Shown: positions 23,223-34,409 of the stretch, one piece after another | Position numbering within the stretch: position 1 is the first letter of the stretch | Layout of the letters: every line of letters starts with the position of its first letter | DNA from: Diatrype stigma | Taxonomy: Eukaryota > Ascomycota > Sordariomycetes > Xylariales > Diatrypaceae | Assembly: GCA_022225965.2 (NCBI GenBank) | Contig: JAKJXP020000075.1 | Coordinates: 124,001-188,000 of the forward strand | Length of the DNA: 64,000 nucleotides | Reading direction: 5' to 3' | The notes under the pieces: model-generated | What the model was told of the DNA's origin: nothing | The model's input: the letters and a program-made list of their open reading frames with translations, nothing else | The model's database searches: none | Program-made: the position numbers and the translations under genes

Positions 23223-25555
23223 GTGAAATCAATGCTACCGACTGGCCAACTGTCAAGTCTCGGCAGCATCACGAACACGACGAGCCTTACTAAAGTCATA
23301 GGACGACTAAATCGACTGCCACTGCTACCGGTACACAGTGCTACATCCCCTCAGTGTGGTCCGAATAACAATTATAGCCGTGGCCTTATTCCGCCCTTGG
23401 TCGCCCAGCAAACACGCCGCCATTCTTGTCTAGACGCCTCGCGGTATCAATCAACAGTCGCCGCTACCCCGCAGCCGCAGTTATTGCGGTCTCCATATCG
23501 GATCCCCACTGGCCGGCAAAGGAGATTATTGTCATCATCACCATCACCACCACCATCAGTCTCGCAAGCACCGTTAGGTTTACGAGCTAAGGCCACCACC
23601 ATCACCACCAACATGGCGGACATCGACGTAGACGCGATCCTGAAGGGCAAGTACCCTGCCAAAGCGCACGCGAAGCGCGTAGCAGAGTACATCCGGTCCA
23701 AGGCGTCGACGCCCGAGGCCGCGGCGGCCGCCGAGAACGGCATCATCTACGTGGAGGGCCGGGCGGACGCGCTGCTGGAGGACAGCGACGAGCCGGTGCC
23801 GTTCCGGCAGCGCCGGGCCTTCTTCTACCTGACGGGCGTGGACGCGGCCGACTGCGCCCTGGTCTACGACATCGCCGCCGAGACGTCGACGCTGTTCATC
23901 CCGCCCGTCGACCCGGAGTCGGTCGTCTGGTCGGGCCTGCCGCTGTCGCCCGACGAGGCCCTCGCGCGCTACGATGTCGACGCCGTCCTGCCGACCACGG
24001 AGTTGAACCCGCAGCTGGCGCGTCTGGGGAGCGAGAGGAGCAAGGTCGTTTCAGCGTCTGCGTCGGGCTCCGCTCCGGGCGCGACCGTGTTCGCGATCGC
24101 CGACCGCGTCGGCGACGCCGTCACGTTCCTCGAGTTCGGGGCCAAGGACTTCGCGCTGCTGGGCGAGGCCGTCGACGAGTGCCGCGTCGTCAAGGATGAC
24201 TACGAGGTCGCGCTGATCCGGCGGGCCAACATCGTCAGCGGGGCGGCGCACCGCGCCGTCCTCGAGCGCGTGCGCGCCGCCGCCAACGAGTTCGAGCTCG
24301 AGGGCGTCTTCATAGGCGAGTGCATCCGCCGCGGCGCCAAGAAGCAGGCCTACCCCAGCATCGTCGCTGGCGGGCGCGCCGCCGCTACGCTGCACTACGT
24401 CCACAACGACCGGGACCTCGCGGGCAAGGACTTGCTGCTGCTAGATGCGGGCGCTGAGTGGCAGAACTACGCTGCGGATATCGTGAGTCTGGGGCTTTCT
24501 TTTATAATTTTCTTCCTTGTTCTTTGCCATGGTACTGCGAGACATCATCACAGCCGGACACAGAAGTCGGATAATCCTTTTGTTTGGATATGCATGCAAA
24601 TACGCATGCACGCCTGGCAAACAATTTAAGGAGGGGAACCCCTCGAAAAGTAAAAATAAAATAAAAAGGGGCTAGCTAGCTAAGCAGTAAGTTACTACAT
24701 AACCCCAAACTAACTCCACTCCACACCAACAGACCCGAACCTTCCCCATCTCAGGCAAGTTCTCGACGAAATCGCGCGCCATCTACGACATCGTGCTGCG
24801 GATGCAGACGGAGACGATCGCGGCGCTGCGGGAGGGCGTCGCGTGGGACGACGTGCACCTGCTGGCCCACAAGGTGGCCATCGACGGCCTGCTGGGGCTC
24901 GGCATACTCAAGGGCGGGAGCCGCGACGAGATCCTCGCCGCGCGCACCAGCGCCGCCTTCCTGCCCCACGGCCTCGGCCACTACCTCGGCCTCGACACCC
25001 ACGACACCGGCGGCCACCCCAACTACGCCGATCCCGACCCCTTGTTCCGCTACCTCCGCGTTCGGCGCAACCTCCCGGCCGGCAGCGTCATCACGGTGGA
25101 ACCGGGTGTAAGTTCCTCTCTTTTTGCTTTTCTATCCCGCACATTGTGCTGTTTGGTGTTCGGACCTCGGCGGGAAAAAGCAGGGTCGGGGTATACGAAT
25201 ATAGTCGGAGTACAGGTCGCTGACTTCTTCATCCCAGATCTACTTCTGCGAGTTCATCGTCAGACCCTACCTGAAAGACCCGAAGCATGCGCGGTTCATC
25301 GACGAGGAGGTGCTAAACGGGTATTGGGACGTCGGTGGTGTTCGGTAAGTGAAGGAAGGCATTTCTCTCCCCCACACAGTATCTCTTGCGTTTCGCTAGT
25401 TCGTGAAACGGGGGTAAAGAGCGAGGGGGCTGACACTAACGAAACTCTTCAGAATCGAGGACAACCTCCTCATCACGAAGGATGGCTCGGTCAACCTAAC
25501 AGATGCCGTCAAGGACCCAGATGAATTAGAGAAAATCATCTCCGGTGCTACTTAA
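23223..25555 (+). CDS. PEPP: Xaa-Pro aminopeptidase (PEPP type, M24B)
   Basis: Four exons: 23223-24482, 24733-25107, 25238-25344 and 25453-25555, 614 aa. All introns are GT-AG (GTGAGT, GTAAGT, GTAAGT donors). The family chain starts at Met131 (ATG 23613, [19 protein letters not shown]), giving a 484-aa cytosolic-length form. The upstream 130 residues are Ser/Thr/Arg-rich and could be a mitochondrial presequence. The metal ligands of the pita-bread fold are present: Asp408 and Asp419 in [12 protein letters not shown], His503 in [13 protein letters not shown], Glu in TVEPG, Glu in RIEDN. The enzyme uses two Mn ions to remove an N-terminal residue preceding proline. It ends naturally with GAT-stop. 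The last intron falls just before the final metal ligand, so its removal is required for activity. Confidence 0.93.
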
Positions 25556-25941
25556 CTGGGAACATTACGGTATTAAATGGGCGCGAGCAGGTGCTTATGT
25601 TTATCGGTATTCAATATGATAAATACATCAGTTGGTGGGAGTAAACATTGTTGAGTATTAAGCCGAGAACCGGTGATGTTGACGATGATTCTATTGTACC
25701 CCGAGTCGTAAAGTCTTAGAGGAATACGTCCTGGTTATCATGGCTACGGAAGTAGCCACAAGGAGGATTGTTGCGATGAGTGCCCCCATCTTACCCAGGA
25801 GGGTTCTGGCTTCGGCCGGAATAGTCTTGCCTATGCCGATAATTAGGTAGATGTAAGCTCTGCACCCCGTAGGCAATCCATTTTACTGTAGTTACTCGTC
25901 GCCACATGAAGGTCTCGAGCGTGTCTAACAAAGGCCTATAC

Positions 25942-26023
25942 AAGATAGCACTATAGTAGCGGCAACCCACCAGCGACCCTATATATGGAGGGTATCGCCC
26001 TCCTTAGTTCTTAGGAAGTGGCA
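25942..26023 (+). repeat. 82-nt hairpin repeat, copy 1
   Basis: Nearly identical to 35769-35850 in the same orientation, starting AAGATAGCACTATAGTAGCGG and continuing through a GGAGGG-TATCG-CCCTCC hairpin. Similarity fades on both sides, so it is a discrete repeat rather than part of a longer duplication. Confidence 0.75.
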
Positions 26024-28161
26024 GGTCAGAGGTGAGTGGTCTGTATAATTGTTCCACCTATAGAATTGGTACCATCTACCACTAACCCTTGCGCAGCTTC
26101 TTTTCACCCCTTTTTTACTTAGAGAGCTTGGCCGAGCGGGAAATAAATGGTTCACTTGATGTCATGGAATGCTAAGTAAAGCCTAGGCTACCCCTGACAA
26201 TGCGAGCTCCCATCTCCGCAAGCCCGTACACCATGGCCTGTGTATTCGCAGGCCGGGGGGGGGGGGCAGGGTGCAAAGCACCTCAACGACTTCAACCTCG
26301 TGTACACTCAACGAAAGGATTTTGTTCATTGTATCAATCAATTCAAAGCTGTCGGTTATATATATCAATCAATTTGAAAGCGCCGTTGATTGACATTACT
26401 AATACAATCAACGATGTGGCGTTCCCATATAAGATACCGCCACCATCGAGCTTTTATAATGCCACCGTTCCAGTTTAATATCGAAAATAATCTTACGACA
26501 TATATATATTATAATGCTAATACGTACATAGTAATATCAACGTCTTCAATTTCGTATATACGACTCCGTTGATATCGTTAAGTCAATCCACGAAATCTGA
26601 CCGATCCGTTAATTGAGTTAAGTTGCTTTCCAGCCTTGTGGGGGGGAAGTACGATGCTCGCGTCACTGACACACAGGTTTCTGCATAGTTACATAGGCAC
26701 GCAATTCACTATCAACGACGCCTCCAAGATCTCGCACCACCATGGCGCACGTGCCCGTGGAGTAGTGGGATCCCTGTGCAGGAAGTCGAACGTATTTCTT
26801 AGCCAACTCCAGGCCTCCGAATAGTAATTCAGTATAGGGCTTTAGACACTAGGGCCTTTCGATAGACATGAACAGAGCACAAGGATGGCAATACCACTCT
26901 CAATGTAAGCTAATTTACTGGGAATTTCTAGTCGACGGACTCTGCGACATCAAGCTGAGGCCCTTAAGTCTCCAAAATACAAGAATAAGTGGCAGGTTAT
27001 CTTAGGCTTTAAAGAGCCTCCATAATAACAAGCGTGCCAAAATATATTATATCAGTAAGGACCGTTCTAAGTTGGCTTTAGTAACTGGGAGGACTGCAGG
27101 CTGTTTCACGTTGCTATGCGACAGGGCTGCATTAGTGGGGGACAGGGAGTGGCTGTTGGTTATAGGGGGGTTCGCAGGTAAGGGGTGGTGTCATAGGTGC
27201 TATGATGTATCTAATATTATAACATACTAGACCAATAACATTGTTGGGACTGCTCTCGTGAGTGTTGGATAGCACCTTTGCGGACCACATCATCTCCGAA
27301 AATGGAAGGCATTGTTCCGTCTCTTGCCCTACATTCTAAGACAATAACTCAGGCACTTACTAAGAATGCTGTCATTTCCCGTACTTACAAGCTATAGCTT
27401 CAATCCTACGTGTGTTTGAAAGGCACAAGATAGCCTCCCCAATAATAGACGCGCAAATGTATTGGTGAGCCATCCAACATGATCACTACTTCTATGGAGC
27501 GCCTTCCGTCGCCTAAAAGGGGCGATTACCCAATGTCGCAAACCACCAATAACAAGGTTCAGGTCCAAAAGCCATACGCTCGGAACTACCTATCGCTTCT
27601 AGTCTACCATCGCCGCTTTATACACGATAATGCTTCTCGGCTCACTAGGAAACGCCGTCATAATTACTTCTCTCCCCGCAATCGTCATAAAGCTCAATCT
27701 GGGTCGTAACTCTATCTGGCCTACCAATGTCTTTTCAACATGGTAGACATAAAGCTAAATTTAATCTAAGACCCCTACTTGAAACCATTCGATAGTACCG
27801 CTGTGTAACCTTTGTTCCGCCACTTAAGCAATCTCCTCGGCAGGCGATTACTTGCTGTAGCGATCGTTGCGGTCTACATATTTGGCAATGGTGGCATAGC
27901 CATGATCACGAATATCATCGTTTCCGACCTTGTACCACTACGAGAACAATCGCCGGCGTGATTTTTCTAAATGCCATTTACATATAAGCACGTAAGTAAC
28001 TTCAACTTCTACTTCTAGCTAACATTACAAAGGTATTTTGATTACACAACGATCGGTACCATCGTTCTATCATGTTAGGGAACATTCAAGTTACTACATA
28101 TTGTCGATTTTGCTTTCCTGACCGCTGGCCGAGGTTCGGTTTCGGTGCTTGATCAGTATTG

Positions 28162-28179
28162 AGCGCCCTAGAGGGCGCT
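28162..28179. repeat. Perfect palindrome
   Basis: AGCGCCCT-AG-AGGGCGCT, an 8-bp stem with a 2-nt spacer, in otherwise AT-rich spacer. Function unknown. Confidence 0.5.
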
Positions 28180-28490
28180 GATTACGGGAGTTCATAACAA
28201 CGCTGTGCCAAAGCACCTCTAGGTCGTAGTTCGTTCAAGCGCAAGAGAGAAAGATAATTCTGGAAAACATAACTCCGATATAGCAAGCCCACGGCTGGCC
28301 ACGGTGTTTTACTGCCCCATAACCTTGAAATGACATTATAAGGTTAACAGCACGTGGAAACCAAGTAGACTACCTCTCACTCCAAACCAGCCCCCTAGAT
28401 AGTGTCAGACCACTCGTCGTACGCATACCATGGCACTACTATTTCCTACAGATACCCATTCAACATTCAGTCTGGCCACTTCCCGTCTTC

Positions 28491-28862
28491 TCAAAGCATT
28501 GGTCGTCCACGCTCTATTGATGACTTGTTAGTTTCCCTCCCCTGTAGTTGTCCAAATGGTGAAAAGGCATCACTTACAGTATCTGGGTGCGTGACGGTAC
28601 AGAGCGGGTATTGGTCCACCCAACCAATGTTTGTTGCTATCTGGTAGTGGCAAACCCACTGTCCACTTCCCCGGGGATCCATCCTTACTCTCTGGATGTT
28701 TTAACCTCCGTCAGCATGATCTCCCCATTTGATACTCTGAGCAACACTTACCCCTTCATAAATAGCCCGTGGTGCAAGAGTATTCGCCCGGGCCGAGCTG
28801 GGGGCAGCGACCGCGCTGGGGGTGAAGGCAGCGGCAACAGCAAGTAGCGAGAAGAATTGCAT
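28491..28862 (-). CDS. Putative small secreted protein
   Basis: Two exons: 28862-28752 and 28658-28491, giving 92 aa. The 93-nt intron (28751-28659) starts GTAAGT, contains GCTGAC and ends CAG. The ATG at 28862 opens a typical signal peptide (MQFFSLLAVAAAFTPSAVAA). The mature part has a Lys/Arg-poor stretch ending LAPRAIYEG, then WVCHYQIATNIGWVDQYPLC with the only two mature cysteines, and a polar tail. A second intron beginning at GTAAGT (28577) would be only 36 nt and was not used. A TATA box lies about 160 nt upstream. No family is recognised. It opens a run of small secreted proteins. The exon 2 choice rests on frame alone. Confidence 0.5.
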
Positions 28863-30371
28863 TATGGCGGTGTTTGTATTGACAAATGGTTTACCAATTA
28901 TGTATCGGAAGAAGTTCGGGGGATAGTAGGAAGAACAGGTGTTCAAGTAGATGTTGAATGTTGGAGATTGTTCTGCGGATGAGGGTAATGGCTGGCAATG
29001 AAACGGAGGGACTTCATACTTTATATCACTCTGTCCTCCCAGGTAGTTGCCCAGCAGGTGCCTTTACCAACACGCGCCATCTATGGCCGATCGTCAGAAG
29101 CTACGCCATACAGCATTATTGTCGATATTTTTGGAACTGTCAATAGATACCCAATGACACCAGGCCCCTTGAATGGAGGCTACCATGATCGTCGCCCAAA
29201 ACGAAGAACAATGCTGAGGGCATCCTACATTACGTCGTGCCTCTTGGCTAGATTGAAGGTATATACATGGCAATCGCTCACGGAGAACTTTTGCCTTACC
29301 GAGGTTGACGAGGAGCTTCGTATTGATCCAAGATCGCCGCGCCTTTGCTATCTTGCAGTATAGTACAGGATTCCACCCATGGTATGAATCCTGAAGGAGC
29401 AGCTTAGGGCTCCAAATACCCCAGTATACAGGGCAAGCGGCTCTTTAGCGATTGCAGGTAACAGATATTCCAGCCCGTGCACGCTACGGCACAAGTATCA
29501 GTTCTTGTCGGTGATATCTGATATCCCTGGTTCTACGCTAATGCAAAGGCATGGTTCCCCACGCGAGTGCCCGAGCACTGCCGAAGAGTTACCGCCATCG
29601 TGGAACAATGGGAGTGTATTAGGTGGTGGATACGTCCAGCTCTGGGACCCTGGAAGTGGATTCCAGATGATCGCTATCCGATGGGGTCTGCTGCGCCGCC
29701 TATGCCACCTACGCCACCTATGACAACCCTTTATACGTTAAGAATATGCCGATAGCCATATAACCAAGAGCATTATGTGCAATACCTTGTCGGTTAGCGC
29801 TAAGAGGCTCTTGGAGGTGATATGGAACACGTTCCAGTTACCCCTTTCCACCATTGACTTTCGCGGCTATAGCGCATCGCGTTGCTGGAGACAAGTTACA
29901 ACTCAGGCCCACCTGTCAGGTAAAGTAACGTATGTGGTCTAGTAGCGTCAAGATAGCCGCGGCGTCGGTCAACCTCTTGAGCCAACCAGATAATATAGTT
30001 ACAAAATAAGAAGTGCAAGAACAAAATACACTCGGAGCCGGCAATGGGTGCTCAGTAGGGAACGTCACAACGAATTCGGGGCAGTGAGACAGCAACATGA
30101 CCGGCCTTTGCAGGAGGTCCCCCCGACGTTGGTTCCTACAACATAGCAGGGTCTACAGCGTCAGACGCAAAAGGTTGGAGTGCACCTGAGTGGGATTTAA
30201 CAATTGGTATTACGCGGGGAAATATCCTTGAAGTGAAGTCTGCGTCTCCGAAGATGTATTATATAGGTAGTGAATGATCCGAAGCTAGTAAGCACATAAA
30301 ATGATGATCGAACGAAAGAAGCTGATACATGGGCTCGATCAAAACAACATATCCCCTTTGCATAGTCCTTC
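28863..30371. other. Spacer, no gene supported
   Basis: Promoter of the small secreted gene, then sequence without protein-like open frames. At 29565-29730 two overlapping frames encode Trp/Pro-rich text (WIRPALGPWKWIPDD, PPMPPTPPM) that could be a decayed exon, but no start, splice partner or family is visible. Confidence 0.4.
29020..29025 (-). promoter_or_regulatory. TATA box of the small secreted protein gene
   Basis: The minus strand reads GATATAAAGT, about 160 nt upstream of the ATG at 28862, the same distance as the TATA box of the secreted-protein gene at 34410. Confidence 0.45.
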
Positions 30372-31319
30372 CTACGCGTTGCAAGTCTCGACCTGCTCCG
30401 TATTCTCAGAAAAGTCTCTCGTCTCCGGGATGATGCGGAACTGCACGCTGCCAGCCTCGCCCACTTCAAACGCGCCAATGTAGTCCGCGATTTTATCAGC
30501 GCCATCCGCCCGGTTTCCCCAGTCCCTGCTGGCGGCATCGCAGAGGAAATCGTAGCCAGCCTTGTCCGGCACGCCAAACCCGGCATCCACCGTTTCCCAG
30601 GCGATCTTGAAACCCGGAGCCGGAACGCGCTTGCCAAGAGATCGATCTACTACCGTGGCGGCCCTGGCTGCTGAGGGCGTGATGGAGACGTGGCCGTGGC
30701 CACCGCCACGGAGCACGAGGTGGTGGTCCGTGGCTGGCTCGTCTGGGGCAGACCTCAAGCCTCGAATCTCAAGGGTGTGGGACGGCTCGCTTCCCTGGTC
30801 CCGGGCGCCCAGGGCTACCGGCATCGACACGACCGAGTCGAACTGGGTACCCCGCCCGACCAGGTGATTTTCAAGCTCAGAGCGCAGCCATTCTTGGTGC
30901 CGTCCCACGAGGAGGGCAGGGTCGCCACGCTTCGTGTTCGTCACGGTTTGCTCGCCCGTCTTCGCTGGGTTTTCCACCATCTTGCTCCACCACATGACGA
31001 GGGTCATTCCGCTGCCGACGGACCCGGCCCAGTTGATACACCGGTCCTGGTTGAGGGTGCGGCAGACGTTGTAGGCCAGCCCGCTGCCAGCCCCAGCACC
31101 GAGCGCCTTTGCTGCATAGTCAGGGTATCTGTTGATCAGGCCGATTGTCTGTTCAATCACCTGGTTGCAGTTGATCGTGTAGCTGAATTGCCGGGCGGTC
31201 ATGATCTCGGTACTGCCACGACGGCTGACGGTTGTGCTGTCCCTGATCTTGTTGTGCACTCCAGGAAGAGCCATGGCGTGGCCGAAAGCCAAGAGATAAA
31301 GAGCCGTTGCAGTCTTCAT
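30372..31319 (-). CDS. Secreted protein of unknown function
   Basis: Single exon, 315 aa. Residues 1-17 (MKTATALYLLAFGHAMA) form a signal peptide, followed by LPGVHNK and a dibasic SRRGS site that could be a propeptide cleavage point. The mature chain has five cysteines (INCNQ, NVCRT, DRCIN, FLCDA, ETCNA). There is a hydrophobic Gly/Ala-rich segment around residues 72-110 (KALGAGAGSGLAYN...WAGSVGSGMTLVMWW) and a well-composed C-terminal region (FKIAWETVDAGF...YDFLCDAASRDWGNRADG...GSVQFRIIPE). No known catalytic motif is visible. Length, cysteine content and secretion fit a host- or competitor-directed effector, but that is inference. A 215-codon frame on the opposite strand is a composition shadow. 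Confidence 0.72.
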   Translation of the reverse strand: MKTATALYLLAFGHAMALPGVHNKIRDSTTVSRRGSTEIMTARQFSYTINCNQVIEQTIGLINRYPDYAAKALGAGAGSGLAYNVCRTLNQDRCINWAGSVGSGMTLVMWWSKMVENPAKTGEQTVTNTKRGDPALLVGRHQEWLRSELENHLVGRGTQFDSVVSMPVALGARDQGSEPSHTLEIRGLRSAPDEPATDHHLVLRGGGHGHVSITPSAARAATVVDRSLGKRVPAPGFKIAWETVDAGFGVPDKAGYDFLCDAASRDWGNRADGADKIADYIGAFEVGEAGSVQFRIIPETRDFSENTEQVETCNA

Positions 31320-32241
31320 AGTGGAGGGAAAAGATAAGGTCTTCAGCTACGGGATGATGCTGGCAGACAAGTCGTAAGAGGAGATCTCGACGACACAAAG
31401 TAATTCGAAGGCAAGTGAAGTATCGTATGATAAAATAACAGATGTCAAAGACGGGAATTCAAACGTCGTAGGAGTCTAGGGCTCTTCGAACTTTTCTCAC
31501 AACCGAAGATACCATCGACCGTGAATCCCCCATAGCCTCCTTTTCCTATATCATGTCGTCATAGTGACCCGGGAGGATAGCATTCACGTAGGATTTCATG
31601 GAGGATCTCATACCCAGTCCATTAATCTTGACAATGGCATGGCAAATTCCTATAACAATAACCACATATATCCACTACCGCCACAGGGTATCGCAAGGTA
31701 TAGGAACGACCAACCGCCTTCAGAAAAGATCTCCAAAGATGCAGATCATTAGTGCAATGCGTAAGAACCTTAACTTGTTGAGATTATAGAGGGTGACATA
31801 AAAATCTGTATGCGTACATACCACCCTTACGTATAGCTACATGAGTACGGATGAAAGCCTCAGTAAAATTCCGAGAAATAGCCCTTGAACGAGATTAGGT
31901 GATGATCACCTCGATTCACTTTTGGTCCCGTATAAACGGCTGATTGTACATCGATCCCACGGTGATAGTGGATACGTATAGGGGTCAATGCAGAAATACT
32001 AAATCTCAATAGTAAATAATTGTAGACGACGCTGGTCACACAGTATGGAACCAGGTAAAAAGCCTGCACGGGGACGATACCTATAATAGTGTCTTCTGCA
32101 GGGCCCTTTTCTTTACCGACGCCGCAGATGCCGACAAGTTGAATCCTCCTCGTGTTCTTGAACAACTACCAAGTAGATATCCCCTCTTGTACAGCCGTGT
32201 GCTCTGTATCGTATGCCAGCTTATTTCGATGCCGATCCCAT
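31320..32241. other. Spacer, no gene seen
   Basis: Upstream region of the 315-aa secreted protein and about 600 bp of unremarkable sequence up to the edge of the hairpin-rich element. Open frames are short and non-protein-like. Confidence 0.45.
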
Positions 32242-32709
32242 CTATGTCTACAAATCACTTCAGGAATTCGATCAGAGGGTATTTGGAACAGTGTATTGGT
32301 GGTGTGAGCCCCCTTAGGGGCCGGCCGCCGCAGCGCTCTCCGAGCGCTGCTCTAAAGCGCTTCGTGAGGCTGTTGTTGCGCTCGTGAAGGCCGCTTTCAG
32401 CCGCTTGAGCGGTGCCCTCGGGTGAGGGTATTGTAGCGTTCGTGAGAACAGCCGAAGGCTGTTCTCGCGGCCGGCCTAAGGCAGCCCTGTACGTATAAGA
32501 TAAATCAAAACCTATAGATAACCCCCCTGTTGATATCCCCCCTTATTGAGATCCTTCTCTTTCGTTCGCTATAACCGCAGGCGTCAGCAGGGACGGCGGG
32601 CGGCAAGGCGGCGCCGCGGCTATAGAGCTGATCGAATTGTTGATTGTTGTTGTTGTAGATGGCAAGTTGCGGTGTGAAACCCTTCTTGACCCGTAGACTA
32701 ATTTATATA
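32242..32709 (+). repeat. Hairpin-rich repeat element, copy A
   Basis: 468 bp that reappear in inverted orientation at 40328-40843. It runs from CTATGTCTACAAATCACTTC to GTAGACTAATTTATATA. Near the ends GTCTAC and GTAGAC form a short terminal inverted repeat. The middle holds a GC-rich hairpin array (32312-32481); the right part is AT-richer and includes a GTT-rich run (TTGTTGATTGTTGTTGTTG). No coding capacity. It looks like a non-autonomous transposable element or structured-RNA element, class unknown. It ends 5 bp before the stop codon of the small membrane protein at 32714. Confidence 0.85.
32312..32481. repeat. GC-rich hairpin array in copy A
   Basis: Bounded by CCTTAGGGGCCGGCCGC and its near-complement GCGGCCGGCCTAAGG. 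Inside are perfect stem-loops: GCAGCGCTC-TCC-GAGCGCTGC (32330-32350), CCGCT-TG-AGCGG (32401-32412) and GAGAACAGCC-GAA-GGCTGTTCTC (32444-32466). It may be a smaller element nested in the larger repeat. Confidence 0.8.
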
Positions 32710-32713
32710 ACGA

Positions 32714-33031
32714 CTAGTAGATATCTGCAAAGGATAACCCATTCCAAAATTCCCAATCCTCGTCTTTCCAGAAATAAGGCGGAATGACCAAGAGCGCCAG
32801 GACTCCGGTTTCCGCGGCGAAGCTAGCGCATGTTCGAGAATTCGCCTGATCGTTCCCAGCCAACAATGAACACGTGTACCAGGCGAAGGATGAGAGAGCC
32901 GAAGCGCCTAGGCCTGTAAGAAACAGTATTTCTTTTGGCGACTTGTACTCGGCGCTCGGCTCGGGCGCGGTGAAGGAGAGGACTGTGGAGGCGAACAGGA
33001 GGATCACGAGAGGTTTACTGAAGGTTGCCAT
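32714..33031 (-). CDS. Small predicted membrane/secreted protein
   Basis: Single exon, 105 aa from the ATG at 33031 (MATFSKPLVILL); an in-frame ATG at 33079 would add 16 residues and displace the hydrophobic N-terminus. A signal-like first segment (residues about 5-22) is followed by EYKSPKE and then two more hydrophobic segments: EILFLTGLGASALSSFAWYT (about 34-53) and ETGVLALLVIPPYFW (about 73-87). The tail is acidic and aromatic, KDEDWEFWNG. Two cysteines (YTCSLL, RTCASF) sit around the second and third segments. No family is recognised. The stop codon lies only 5 bp from the end of the hairpin-rich element, so the 3' UTR must be derived from that element. Confidence 0.55.
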   Translation of the reverse strand: MATFSKPLVILLFASTVLSFTAPEPSAEYKSPKEILFLTGLGASALSSFAWYTCSLLAGNDQANSRTCASFAAETGVLALLVIPPYFWKDEDWEFWNGLSFADIY

Positions 33032-34409
33032 CGTAGATGTAAACGAGATATTGAGGCAGTAAAGGGCAGGATGTATCAAGAAGTGGTTGTCATTGCAAGG
33101 GAGTGTGGAAGATTGATCAGCAATATATTCTATTCCTTTTCCGACCTGGTGGCCCGTAGCCGTTGACGTAGATGGGCTAAAACATTCGGTAGTCGACGGG
33201 TGCGGATTTGCCGCTAGATTAGCCTAGAAACAACAAGCAGACAAGGATGATGATATTTAGCATATGTGATTTTACATAGTACTGTATATGATATTCGGTC
33301 GGGTGGGCTGGTGGGTCGAAAGGATTGCGCTCTGCGCCGAATAGGCTACGAGCTATGAGTAGTTAAATACGATCCAACCCCATTTAGAACGATCGGCTGC
33401 CAGTTAAAGTTCGGTAAGAACCTTAAACTATGTACTACGTAGTAAAAGGTTGAGGAATAGGGCTGTGGGCCTAGATCAGGACGCCCAAGTAGATCTTGTA
33501 CTACATTCAGTGTAGGTACCACTAACAAGGTATTTTTGCGGCAGACCCAAATGGCTTAGATTAGCCAATGTGGTAAATAGGATCACGTCACAACGTATAT
33601 TGTCAAGCAGAGCCTAGACTAGGATGAGCTTCGATTATGGGTTGAGGCTCATAGAGTCACGAATCCTTTGGTCAAAGGACATAGCACCGCCCAGATAACC
33701 ATGTGTGCCTTTTGCCAGGGTCGCGTCATCAAGGAAGAAATAGGTGCCGCCGTAACGGTGACACAATGCTCGGTTCACCGCGGACGTTAGCCGGAAAAGA
33801 AATGGAAGAATGACCCAAGCACTAAGTAGGATCGGTACTCAACCCAGGATGGTGAGAATGACGACGATCGGAGGACGGAAATGGCTGTGAGGATACAAAT
33901 GATGCAAGGAGGTAGAGGGGCAAATAAACTAGCTGGTTTGTTACCATGATCATGACGGAGATAGTCTTAGAAACCGAATCCATTTGTGCTATCATGATCA
34001 ACTTCTGTGTACGTGTTTTGTCGCATCACAAAAACGGAACCGTTATTGCTCTAGTGGCAATAACGCTATATATTCTGACTGCGACATATTTGTCCAAGCT
34101 TCGCCAGTAGGATGTAGCTAGGTAACCCATGGGTTATTACGGGAATCCGAAGGATAAGCTTGCGAAAGGCCAGCATCAGGTAGGGAGAGTTGGAAGACTA
34201 TGATACTCAGATAGTACACAAACCAGCGAAGAAGCGCGAGTGTTGAGGAATATAAAGACCCCTCGAAGCCTCCTCCTTTTGGGTGTTGCTTCTTGTCTCT
34301 ACCACCAGCTTCACCCTCAGCTTCCAACACCACGCAACACCTTCTTCCAAATCCAGCCCTATTGCTTTCATACTTATTTCAAGTACCTTACTTCCCTCCA
34401 ACTTTCACC
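33032..34409. other. Spacer, no gene seen
   Basis: Upstream regions of two divergently placed secreted/membrane genes. No protein-like frame. The last 160 bases are the TATA-containing promoter and pyrimidine-rich 5' UTR of the gene at 34410. Confidence 0.5.
34251..34257 (+). promoter_or_regulatory. TATA box of the secreted protein gene at 34410
   Basis: GGAATATAAAGACC about 155 nt before the ATG, followed by a CT-rich leader with CAACACC words, as in strongly expressed fungal secreted-protein genes. Confidence 0.55.

Larger units (their letters stand above)
25556..28490. other. Gene-poor AT-rich stretch
   Basis: No gene is supported across almost 3 kb. It contains one copy of the 82-nt hairpin repeat (25942-26023), a 12-13 nt G run near 26256, a [18 protein letters not shown] AT-rich patch at about 26340-26560 and a perfect palindrome at 28162-28179. 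Codons for short open frames have no protein-like bias. Confidence 0.5.

Noticed and set aside
25995..26020. Helitron 3' terminus at the 82-nt repeat hairpin
   Set aside because: A hairpin is present but no CTRR end follows in either copy, and no helicase remnant is visible.
28542..28577. Second intron in the small secreted protein gene
   Set aside because: GTAAGT and CAG are present, but the intron would be only 36 nt, below usual fungal minimum.
29505..29755. Trp/Pro-rich overlapping frames as a possible gene
   Set aside because: No start, splice partner or homologous motif; at most a decayed exon.
30690..31337. 215-codon + strand frame opposite the 315-aa secreted protein
   Set aside because: No recognisable motif, whereas the minus strand has a signal peptide and cysteine pattern.
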